64,000 nucleotides of DNA. It comes from Mycobacterium sp. AT1. Lineage in GTDB: Bacteria; Actinomycetota; Actinomycetes; Mycobacteriales; Mycobacteriaceae. How positions within the stretch are numbered: position 1 is the first letter of the stretch; each line of letters begins with the position of its first letter. The DNA lies in contig NZ_MVOC01000007.1 in assembly GCF_002043095.1 (NCBI RefSeq), positions 1-64,000 on the forward strand. Reading direction: 5' to 3'. Position numbers and translations under genes: made by a program. The notes under the pieces were generated by a model, which saw only the letters and a list, made by a program, of their open reading frames with translations, ran no database searches and had not been told where the DNA came from. This document shows, piece after piece, positions 9,253 through 17,055 of this stretch.

Positions 9253-9888
9253 ATGGCGAACTCGCCAGCATCGTCCCCCAAAGACGTGACCCGGTTGTTC
9301 GACGTCGTTTCCCGGGGATATGACACCCCATGGATCCAGCGTCGGTTCTACCAACCCGCACAGGACGCCATCCTCGAGGAATTGGCCAACCGCGGGTCGC
9401 GCCGAATCCTCGACGTCGGTTGCGGCACCGGAATTCTCACCGCGCGCATCCAATCCACGCTCTCGACCGACGACGTGTCCGGAATCGATCCGTCGGAGGG
9501 GATGCTGGCCAACGCGAGAAGGCGCTCCTCAGCCGTCAACTGGCTCAGCGGCGCCGCAGAGCACCTGCCGTTGCCCGATGGGTCGGTGGATGCCGTCACC
9601 TCCTCGACGGCGTTCCACTTCCTCGACCAGCCCGCCGCACTCGCGGAGTTTCATCGCGTGCTCGCACCCGGCGGCGCGGTCGTCATCGGGTCGATCATTC
9701 AACCCGCACCTCTGCCCCGGGACCCGTGCGGGATACTCGCGCGCTGCACACCAAGCGGTTACCGTGCCTCCGACCGGTTGCCGAACCTGCTCAGCGAGGC
9801 CGGGTTTCACACCGTCGAACGACGGTCCATCGACTCTCTCGCGAGCAGCTGGCCGCTCTTCTATCGAGTCACGGCGGCGCTCAAGTGA
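9253..9888 (+). CDS. Class I SAM-dependent methyltransferase
   Basis: This is a 211-aa methyltransferase of the UbiE/Methyltransf_11 type. The SAM-binding motif I reads ILDVGCGTG near residue 55, followed by an acidic motif (IDPSEGM) and the typical LAEFHRVLAPGG segment. The N-terminal part (FDVVSRGYDTPWIQRRFYQP) resembles enzymes that act on quinones or small lipophilic acceptors. The ATG at 9253 follows GGAAAGGACTCCACC. It heads a three-gene operon in which each following gene overlaps its predecessor by four bases. The acceptor is unknown. Confidence 0.85.
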   Translation: MANSPASSPKDVTRLFDVVSRGYDTPWIQRRFYQPAQDAILEELANRGSRRILDVGCGTGILTARIQSTLSTDDVSGIDPSEGMLANARRRSSAVNWLSGAAEHLPLPDGSVDAVTSSTAFHFLDQPAALAEFHRVLAPGGAVVIGSIIQPAPLPRDPCGILARCTPSGYRASDRLPNLLSEAGFHTVERRSIDSLASSWPLFYRVTAALK

Positions 9889-11060
9889 GGACCCCACGCT
9901 CGCCAGTCGACGACGTCGCGGCGACCGGCAGTCGCGTCCGCCATCCTCTACTACAATTGAGCTTCCTGGCTGGACGAAGCACACGACGCCTGCTCACCGA
10001 CGCGGTGGTGGGCGATCGACGGCCCTTTCCGCGACGTGTCGAGGACCTCGATGCCAGCGCAATGTCGACCATCACGGGACGCCACGTGTCAGGAGTACGA
10101 ATACTCGACGGCACGAAGGGAACCAGCTCGCGATCGCGGCTCGGCCTTACCGGCATCGACGTCCCAGAATCGGTGTTCGTCAAGATGGCTGCCGCCGACA
10201 CGAACACCAGGATGCTCGGCGAACTCGCCCGACTCGGCGAGAACGAGGCACGGTTCTACCGCGATCTGGCCAGTGCCCTTCCCGGTGCGGTGCCGCAGTC
10301 CTTTGGTGCTGAATTCGACTCGTTGACCGGCAGATTCGTCATCGTCCTGGAAGACCTGACCGCCGGAGCGCCGTGCCGCTTCCCTGACGTCGTCCATCCT
10401 CACGACGAGAATGAGACACACCTGCTCGCGGAGCTTCTCGGACGCGTACACGGGACCTTCTTCGACAAGTTCTCGACGGGCGCCAGCCGCCGGCCCGAAT
10501 GGTCGTGGTCGCCATCCGAGGATCCCAACAAGACACTGGTGCCCGCCATCATGAAGCTCTCCGCACGCAGGCTTACCCAGCGGACGGCGGTTCCGGTGAT
10601 GTCGGGCCGCTTCATCTGGGAGAACCATCGCGCCGTCACCCACGTCATCGACCACGGGCCACAGACCCTCGTGCACGGCGACCCTCACCCGGGCAACACC
10701 TACTTTCGCAATGGCCAGGCGGGTCTGCTGGACTGGCAAGTCCTCCGTGTGAGCCATCCGGCGCGAGACCTTGCCTACGCCATGATCTTTGGCATGACCA
10801 CGGCCGCACGCCGCGACCGCGAACGCGACGTACTCGAGGTCTACCGCCAATCCCTGGCGGCTGCAGGCGGTCCTGAGCTCCGACGTGACGACCTGTGGCT
10901 CCGATACCGCCAGGCCGCCGCGTATGCCTTCGTCTCCTCGCTGACCACCGCCGGCCTTGGCGGAATGCAATCCGAGGCGATCGCTCTCGAGGGACTTCGG
11001 CGAACCGTCGACGCCCTGGATGACCTCGACACCGTGACAGCCCTTCGGGCGGCCATGTGA
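9885..11060 (+). CDS. APH-like phosphotransferase (EcKinase type)
   Basis: This is a 391-aa kinase-like protein of the aminoglycoside phosphotransferase/ecdysteroid-kinase fold. The catalytic-loop motif is VHGDPHPGNT and the metal-binding motif is LLDWQV. The upstream half carries a plausible ATP-binding region (SVFVKMAAADTNTRM). The GTG at 9885 overlaps the methyltransferase stop (GTGA), giving translational coupling, and the residues before the first internal ATG (10062) look like genuine N-terminal sequence of this family, so I prefer the GTG. It probably phosphorylates a small hydroxylated molecule, perhaps a sugar or alcohol released by the cluster's glycosidases. Confidence 0.8.
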   Translation: MRTPRSPVDDVAATGSRVRHPLLQLSFLAGRSTRRLLTDAVVGDRRPFPRRVEDLDASAMSTITGRHVSGVRILDGTKGTSSRSRLGLTGIDVPESVFVKMAAADTNTRMLGELARLGENEARFYRDLASALPGAVPQSFGAEFDSLTGRFVIVLEDLTAGAPCRFPDVVHPHDENETHLLAELLGRVHGTFFDKFSTGASRRPEWSWSPSEDPNKTLVPAIMKLSARRLTQRTAVPVMSGRFIWENHRAVTHVIDHGPQTLVHGDPHPGNTYFRNGQAGLLDWQVLRVSHPARDLAYAMIFGMTTAARRDRERDVLEVYRQSLAAAGGPELRRDDLWLRYRQAAAYAFVSSLTTAGLGGMQSEAIALEGLRRTVDALDDLDTVTALRAAM

Positions 11061-11908
11061 ACCCGGGGGCCGACCCGCGGGTTCAGATGTGGCGCCGAAC
11101 GCTCGCCGCAACCGCCGACCACCTCTGGCCGCTGATGGACTTGTACAAACCGTACGTCGACGGATTGGACAACCTGCCCGCCGACGGTCGATTCCTTCTG
11201 GTGGGCAACCACACTCAGTTCGGTCTCAACGAGATCGTGTTGATTCCCTACTTCGTACGCAAGACCATTGGCACGCAGGTGCGCCCACTGGCCGATCGTC
11301 AGCTGGCGCGCAACGGGCGGCCGGCGCCCCTGTTCACTGCATACGGTGCAGTCGTCGGGTCACCCGAGAACGCGAGTGATTTGATGCGCGCCGATGAAAC
11401 GATCCTGGTGTTCCCCGGTGGGGGTCGAGAGATGCCCAAATTCAAGGGCGAGGAATACACGCTTCGCTGGCACAACCGGTATGGCTTTGCGCGCTGCGCC
11501 GTCGAGCACGACTACCCCATCGTCCCCGCCGCGCTCGTCGGCGGTGACGATGTCCTGAGCAGCTTCGTCGCCCGCGACAGCCGGTGGGGTCAGGTCAGTG
11601 AATGGATGAGTGAACGCCTCACTGGCCGAAAGGACATGGCCTTCCCACCCCTGCACGGGATCGGCCCCACGCTGATCCCGCGACCGCGCCGCAGCTATCT
11701 GCGCTTCGGCGCGCCCATCGCCACCACCCGACCGGAACGCGCCTCCGAGCAGGAGTGGGTAGCCGCGGTCAAGGAGCGGGTGCAGACCGAACTGCAGAGC
11801 ACGTTGTCGGACCTGCAAGGGATCCGCGACGACGATCCGTACCGAGAGCTCAATCCCCTGGCGTGGCGCTCGGCTGTAATGGCGCCAGACACGCGCAACG
11901 CGGGCTGA
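11057..11908 (+). CDS. Lysophospholipid/MGAT-like acyltransferase
   Basis: This is a 283-aa acyltransferase of the PlsC/DGAT2-MGAT superfamily. The active-site His is in GNHTQFGLNE (residues 50-59) and the glycerol-phosphate or acceptor motif is VFPGGGREMPKF. The usual HX4D Asp position is occupied by Leu57, as in some MGAT/phytyl-ester-synthase relatives. The GTG start at 11057 overlaps the kinase stop (GTGA). It ends 10 bases from the stop of the convergent GH2 gene. It could transfer a fatty acyl group to an alcohol or sugar made by the cluster. The substrate is inferred only. Confidence 0.8.
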   Translation: MNPGADPRVQMWRRTLAATADHLWPLMDLYKPYVDGLDNLPADGRFLLVGNHTQFGLNEIVLIPYFVRKTIGTQVRPLADRQLARNGRPAPLFTAYGAVVGSPENASDLMRADETILVFPGGGREMPKFKGEEYTLRWHNRYGFARCAVEHDYPIVPAALVGGDDVLSSFVARDSRWGQVSEWMSERLTGRKDMAFPPLHGIGPTLIPRPRRSYLRFGAPIATTRPERASEQEWVAAVKERVQTELQSTLSDLQGIRDDDPYRELNPLAWRSAVMAPDTRNAG

Positions 11909-11918
11909 GCACGTATCG

Positions 11919-14390
11919 CTACCTAGGCGACGGCGCCGTGACGTCGACGACGGCGATGTCCGTGGTGACCGATGCACATCCCGGTGCGTTCACCGTGACG
12001 GTGATGTGTCCCGCGTTGCGGCCCGACCGCACCACGGCCAGCGCGCGCCCCTGGTAGGTCCGATGCCGGTGGGTGCTGAAGCCCTCTTCGGTGATGGGCT
12101 GTGCGCTACCGAAGCCCAGCAGGCTGCCCGCTCCGCTGACCTCGACCGTGACGTCGCGGTCGGCGAGCGGCCGCACGATCCCCTCGGCATCGGTCAGGCT
12201 GATCTGCAGATAGGTGAGATCTGTTCCGTCGGAGCGCAATTCTCTGTTCTCGCACAGCACTTGGAGACGCAGCCCGGAGCCTGCACTTCTCAACGCGTCG
12301 CGGCCGAGCTCCGCGCCGTCCGCGCCGTAGGCCACGGCGGTCAGTGTCCCGGGGCGGTAGGGCACGGTGAACGTCGCCTGGAAGCGGTGGCGTACGCCGA
12401 CGGGTTTGGAACCGAGGAGTACACCGTCCAGTAGGAGTTCGACGCGGTGGGCATCGGCGTAAACCTCGACGACTGCCGGGCGTCCTTCGTATCCCTGCCA
12501 GCTCCAACTGCGGATCGAGTTGGTGGCGCGCCAGGCGTTTCCCTTCTGCGTCTTTCCGGCGTGGTTGACCGGCTGGACGGCGATGTACGGGTCGGCGCGC
12601 AGGTGCCAGACGATCTCGTTGACATAGGACTGGGTCTGGCGGTGGCCGGTGATGTCGACGACCGGCTCCCCCGCCAGCAGCGCCGGGTATGGCGCATACA
12701 GCTGCCGCCGCTTGCCGGGCTCGATGACGGCGATGCCGGCCTCGCCGATGTAATCCCATCCAGTCCAACTAAATTCGCCGATGACCTGGGGTAGCTTCTC
12801 GATCTCGGGCCAGACCGAGACGACGTCTGGGGGATTTGTCTCGCTGCCGACAATTACCCGGTGTGGATGTAGTCGCGCGTCTTTGAGGTATCGGCCGGAC
12901 ATGTAGTTGTAGCCGGCGACGTCGAGCGCGGCGTAGGCGTCGCGGGTGCGCTTGTCGACCAGTGGGAGTCGCACGATGTACTTCAGCGACTTCTCCAACG
13001 TGCCAATGAGGAGGTTCAGGGCCGCGATCAGGTTCTTGTTCGCGTCGTGCCCGCCTTCTTCTCGAGCGGCGGCGTGCTTCTTCGCCTGCTTCTCGTCGTT
13101 GGTGGGCGAGATCAGATTGAGAAAGCCGTTGATGCAGTTGGTGACCAGTCGCGTGGGATCCAGTTCACGGGCCCGGTCGGCGATCACCCCGTTGAGCCGA
13201 ATGCCCTCGGCGGTGGCGGTTTCGGCGATCTCGTTGCCGATCGCATGCATGATCACCGACGGGTGGTTGGCGTTCTTCGCGACGAGGGCTTCGAGGTCGC
13301 GTTCCCACCACTGCTCGAATTCCGCGGAGTAGTCGAAGCGAGCCTTGGGTCGCCACCAGACGTCGGTCAACTCGTCCATTACCAGCACGCCGTGTCGGTC
13401 GCAGGCGCGCAGCGTTGCCCGCGAGGCCGGGTTGTGTGCGCTGCGGATCCCGTTGTATCCAGCGGCCTTGAGGATGCGGATGCGCCGGTCTTCGGCGGCA
13501 TCCAGGGTGTGGGCACCGATCACGCCGTTGTCGTGGTGGATGCAGGAGCCGCGCAGCTTGACGGTCTGGCCGTTGATGCGCAGTCCATGGTGCGCGTCGA
13601 CCGACAGTGTGCGGACACCGAATTCGGTGTGCGCCTCGTCTTCGACCTCGACGACGCCGGCCAATCGCGCAGTGACCGAATACATCTGGGGATCCTCCGG
13701 TGACCAGAGCTCGGCGTCGGGCACCGTCATCAGCTGACGGATGGTCCTGGTTTCACCCGGCTCCAGGAACAACTGCTCGGTGAGCGGTCCGACCGTGACT
13801 CCGCTCGGGCTGGTGAGTTCCGTAGCCAAGGTCAGCGTGACGCGCTCGGGCCCGTCGTGGGTCACCTCGGTGCTGACCTCGACGGTGGCGTCGTCGCCGT
13901 CCACCGCCGTCGTGACGATGCGCAGACCGTCGGCGGTGATGCGGGTGCGGCGGCCGACGAGCAGGTGCACGGGGCGGTAGATGCCGCTGCCGGTGTACCA
14001 GCGGCTGTTGGGCTGTTGGTCGTTGTGCGCGACGACCTCGACGACGTTGTCGGCGCCGTAGTTCAGGTACTCGTCGAGTGTCACCTGGAAGATCGCGTAG
14101 CCCGAGGGGCGGCCACCCGCCAGGCGACCGTTGATGAAGACCTCCGAGCGTAGGTAGACGCCCTCGAACTCGATCGCGACCGTGCGATCTCGCCACTCAT
14201 CGGGGACGGCAACGGTTTTCGTGTAGCGGTACACCCCACCCGGAAAGAACCCAGTGTTGTGGCCGCCGGGTGCGTGCGGGTCGCGCGGCTCGTACAGCAT
14301 GGCGTCGTAGGGAACCGTCACCGGTCCTAGCGACTCGTCCTGGCCTTCCTTGCGGACGTACCAGTCGGCGTTGAAGTCCTGACGGATCAC
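11919..14390 (-). CDS. Glycoside hydrolase family 2 enzyme
   Basis: This is an 823-aa GH2 enzyme (beta-galactosidase, beta-glucuronidase or beta-mannosidase type). A jelly-roll sugar-binding domain (residues about 40-150), an immunoglobulin-like domain, a TIM barrel and C-terminal beta domains are present. The acid/base Glu is in IGNEIAE (Glu387) and the nucleophile Glu in IVGSETNP (Glu517). A Lys/Glu-rich helical segment at about 430-480 separates the two. There is no signal peptide, so it acts in the cytoplasm on imported or internal glycosides. The GTG start at 14390 overlaps the stop of the upstream GH3 gene by four bases. The precise sugar specificity cannot be assigned. Confidence 0.9.
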   Translation of the reverse strand: MIRQDFNADWYVRKEGQDESLGPVTVPYDAMLYEPRDPHAPGGHNTGFFPGGVYRYTKTVAVPDEWRDRTVAIEFEGVYLRSEVFINGRLAGGRPSGYAIFQVTLDEYLNYGADNVVEVVAHNDQQPNSRWYTGSGIYRPVHLLVGRRTRITADGLRIVTTAVDGDDATVEVSTEVTHDGPERVTLTLATELTSPSGVTVGPLTEQLFLEPGETRTIRQLMTVPDAELWSPEDPQMYSVTARLAGVVEVEDEAHTEFGVRTLSVDAHHGLRINGQTVKLRGSCIHHDNGVIGAHTLDAAEDRRIRILKAAGYNGIRSAHNPASRATLRACDRHGVLVMDELTDVWWRPKARFDYSAEFEQWWERDLEALVAKNANHPSVIMHAIGNEIAETATAEGIRLNGVIADRARELDPTRLVTNCINGFLNLISPTNDEKQAKKHAAAREEGGHDANKNLIAALNLLIGTLEKSLKYIVRLPLVDKRTRDAYAALDVAGYNYMSGRYLKDARLHPHRVIVGSETNPPDVVSVWPEIEKLPQVIGEFSWTGWDYIGEAGIAVIEPGKRRQLYAPYPALLAGEPVVDITGHRQTQSYVNEIVWHLRADPYIAVQPVNHAGKTQKGNAWRATNSIRSWSWQGYEGRPAVVEVYADAHRVELLLDGVLLGSKPVGVRHRFQATFTVPYRPGTLTAVAYGADGAELGRDALRSAGSGLRLQVLCENRELRSDGTDLTYLQISLTDAEGIVRPLADRDVTVEVSGAGSLLGFGSAQPITEEGFSTHRHRTYQGRALAVVRSGRNAGHITVTVNAPGCASVTTDIAVVDVTAPSPR

Positions 14391-16777
14391 GAGACCTCGA
14401 CCGTGGGCAGGTAGACGCGTTCGGACGGCCGCAGGAAGCGCCGCTCACCGCGGACCTCGACGGAGCCCTCCAACCGGCGATCGTCGGAGGACGCGCCGAC
14501 GAACAGGTCGACGGTCGCCGGCTCCACGGCCACCCGGTGATCCAGGCCGCTGAAGGCGAACTGGTCGGCCGAGACGGCGAACGTCACCCGGGCCGATTGA
14601 CCTGGGTCGAGTTGCACCCGAGCGAACCCGGCGAGCTGCTGAGCGGGACGAGTAACCACGGCGGCATTGACCCGCGAATAGAGCTGCACCACTTCCGATC
14701 CCGCTGCTTCGCCGACGTTGGTCACCGTCAGCGCCGCCTCGACGACGCCGTCGGTGCCAACACTTGGGGTCACGTGCAGGTCAGTCAACTCGAAGTTGGT
14801 GTAGCTGCGACCGAAGCCGAATGGGTACTGCGGAGTGGCCGACATGTCGCGGTAGTGCATGCCCCGGATGACGGCCTCGCGGCGGTAGCCGCTGTCGGCG
14901 CGCTGGTAGTGGTAGATCGGGATCTGCCCACCGTGCCGCGGCATCGTATAGGGCAGCTTGCCGCCGGGGTTCACGTCGCCGTAGAGCACCCGCGCCAATG
15001 CCCGGGTGCCCGCCTGGCCTGCAAAGGACGCTACGACCAGCGCTGAGGACTCCAGCACCGACGCGGGCAGCGGGTAGGGCCGGCCCTGGATCAGGACGGT
15101 GACCCGTGCCGTCCCGGTCTCGGCGATCGCGTCGGCCAGGGCCCGCTGCACGGCAGGTAGGGCGATGTCCGCAGTGTCGGTGCCCTCGCCTTCGGTGCCG
15201 CCGCCGATCGCGGCGCTGTGCCCGCCGAGCGCGAGGATCACCACGTCGGCGTCACGGGCGGCGGCGACGGCCCGGTCGAAGGAGTTTCCGTCGAGGTGCT
15301 CGGTCAGTCCGCAGCCGGGTTCGACGACGACCCCGACGGCATGCTCGGCGATCTCCTCGGCCAGGGAACGAACTCCGTAGCGCAGCCGGACGTAGTCCTC
15401 GGCGTCCAGATCGGCGGTGTCCGGTCCCTCGGGTTCGGCCTTGAAGGAGTCGGTGCCCTCCAGGTTGCCGAGGCCTCCAGATGCCATGAAGCGGTACATC
15501 TCTCGGCCCACGGGATAGGTGTAGGTCGCGAACTGTTGATGGGCTTCGTGTCCGAGTGGCCCAATGACTGCTACCTTCGCCGACGTCCGTAGAGGCAGGA
15601 CGCCGTCGTTCTCGAGCAGGACGACGCTGCGTTCGGCCAGTTCGTCGGCCAGGTCGGTTCCCTCGGCGGTCGTCGCCGTGACGGTGACCGGGCCCTCGGC
15701 TGCGTAGGGGTGCTCGAACAGGCCGAGCTCGAACTTGGCGGTCAACAGCCGCAGTACCGAGGTGTCCAGTTCGGCCATCGGGACGCGGCTGGCGTCGACT
15801 TCGGCGGCCAAGGTCTCCCCGTAGGCCCAGATGTAGGGCGCTTCCAGGTCCAGTCCAGCGTGCAACGCCATGCGGGCCACGTCGCCCTTGCCGGTGGCCA
15901 CGCGCTGGCGGTCCAGCGCGTGCTGCATCGCCATGTAGTCGGCGATGACGAATCCGTCGAAGCCCATCTCCTCGCGCAGCAGATCGTGCAGCAACTCGCG
16001 GGAGACGCCGGCGGGAATTCCGTCCACGTCGCCGTAGGACGTCATCACCGATCGCAACCCGGCCGCGTTGATGGCCGCCTCGACGGGAAACGCCATGACC
16101 TCACGGGTGAATCGGCTACCCGCTTCGAAGGAGGAGGCGTTGAGACCGCCCTGGCCCAGCCCGAAACCGAGGAAGTGCTTGGCGGTGGCGAGCGCACCGC
16201 GAGTCAGGTCGTTCCCTTGGATGCCCTTGACGAACGCGATGCCGAACGCCGCGGTCAGCAGGGGGTCTTCGCCGTAGGTCTCGTGCACGCGTCCCCACCG
16301 GGGGTCGAAGGCGATGTCCAGTACCGGGGACAGTGCGTGGCGCAGGCCGAGGCGGACCATCTGTTCGCGTACGACGTCGGTCATCTGCTCCACCAGGTCC
16401 GGACTCCAGGTCGCAGCCAGCGCGATCGGGGTCGGGAAGACCGGATGCCGGGGCGCGACGACACCGTTGAGCGCCTCGACCTGGAATAGCGCCGGAATGC
16501 CGAGTCGGGTGCGCTCGACGAGGAACCGTTGAATGTCGTTGACGCCGCTGGCAATTCGGGATGGATCCTCGGTCTGCGGGCACACCATGCCACCGATTCC
16601 GGTGGGGAGCATCGTCGTCGCGGCGTCTTCGACCAGGTGTCCTTCGCTGAGCAGCAGCATCGACATCAGACACGTCAGTTGTCGTGCCTTCTCGGCAACC
16701 GTCATCTGCTCGAGGAGCAGACGTGCCCGCTCGTCGGGCGCGAGCGCGGCGTTGCGGTGGTCGTTGGCCATTGTCAC
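14387..16777 (-). CDS. GH3 beta-glucosidase/xylosidase
   Basis: This is a 796-aa glycoside hydrolase family 3 enzyme with the full three-domain layout: TIM barrel, alpha/beta sandwich, and a C-terminal fibronectin-III-like domain (LTVTNVGEAAGSEVVQL). The KH motif is Lys200-His201 and the nucleophile is Asp280 in FVIADYMAM. No signal peptide is seen, so the enzyme is probably cytoplasmic. The GTG at 16777 is favoured because GGAGG lies 8 bases upstream; an ATG two codons later is possible. It is the first gene of the leftward GH3-GH2 operon behind operator site C. Confidence 0.92.
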   Translation of the reverse strand: MTMANDHRNAALAPDERARLLLEQMTVAEKARQLTCLMSMLLLSEGHLVEDAATTMLPTGIGGMVCPQTEDPSRIASGVNDIQRFLVERTRLGIPALFQVEALNGVVAPRHPVFPTPIALAATWSPDLVEQMTDVVREQMVRLGLRHALSPVLDIAFDPRWGRVHETYGEDPLLTAAFGIAFVKGIQGNDLTRGALATAKHFLGFGLGQGGLNASSFEAGSRFTREVMAFPVEAAINAAGLRSVMTSYGDVDGIPAGVSRELLHDLLREEMGFDGFVIADYMAMQHALDRQRVATGKGDVARMALHAGLDLEAPYIWAYGETLAAEVDASRVPMAELDTSVLRLLTAKFELGLFEHPYAAEGPVTVTATTAEGTDLADELAERSVVLLENDGVLPLRTSAKVAVIGPLGHEAHQQFATYTYPVGREMYRFMASGGLGNLEGTDSFKAEPEGPDTADLDAEDYVRLRYGVRSLAEEIAEHAVGVVVEPGCGLTEHLDGNSFDRAVAAARDADVVILALGGHSAAIGGGTEGEGTDTADIALPAVQRALADAIAETGTARVTVLIQGRPYPLPASVLESSALVVASFAGQAGTRALARVLYGDVNPGGKLPYTMPRHGGQIPIYHYQRADSGYRREAVIRGMHYRDMSATPQYPFGFGRSYTNFELTDLHVTPSVGTDGVVEAALTVTNVGEAAGSEVVQLYSRVNAAVVTRPAQQLAGFARVQLDPGQSARVTFAVSADQFAFSGLDHRVAVEPATVDLFVGASSDDRRLEGSVEVRGERRFLRPSERVYLPTVEVS

Positions 16778-16843
16778 GGTCTCGTCCTCCAGGTCCTTCG
16801 AGTTGGATGTGCGTGTCGGGTCTGACGATCAGTTCCCGAAGAC

Positions 16844-16866
16844 TTAGTGGTAACACCTTGTTACCG
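16844..16866. promoter_or_regulatory. TetR operator site C
   Basis: GGTAACA (16849-16855), spacer CCT, TGTTACC (16859-16865) is a perfect 7-base inverted repeat. Its left flank extends to TTAGTGGTAACA, identical to the left arm of site A over 12 bases. It is 72 bases upstream of the GH3 start at 16777 and should control the leftward GH3-GH2 operon. Confidence 0.75.
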
Positions 16867-17005
16867 ATACCTCGAACCTAGGCAGGCATGCCCTGCTCGT
16901 CAACCAAGGGTGTCGACGATCACGCGGGCGTAGACCCCTCGTGCGAGCCATCGACCGCGGCGATGTTTGACGCAGAACGGGACCCGGCCTACCGTGAATA
17001 TTACT

Positions 17006-17022
17006 AGTAACACTATGTAACC
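17006..17022. promoter_or_regulatory. TetR operator site D
   Basis: AGTAACA (17006-17012), spacer CTA, TGTAACC (17016-17022) repeats the operator core with weaker arms. It lies 34 bases upstream of the ATG of the rightward GH3 gene. Together with site C it fills the 278-base gap between the two divergent glycosidase operons, which contains no other gene. Confidence 0.7.
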
Positions 17023-17055
17023 GGTTCGCCGAAAGGACCGTGAGGAGCAACATTG

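Noticed and set aside
10062..11060. Shorter kinase starting at ATG 10062
   Set aside because: No ribosome site; the GTG at 9885 is translationally coupled and the extra residues look like family sequence.
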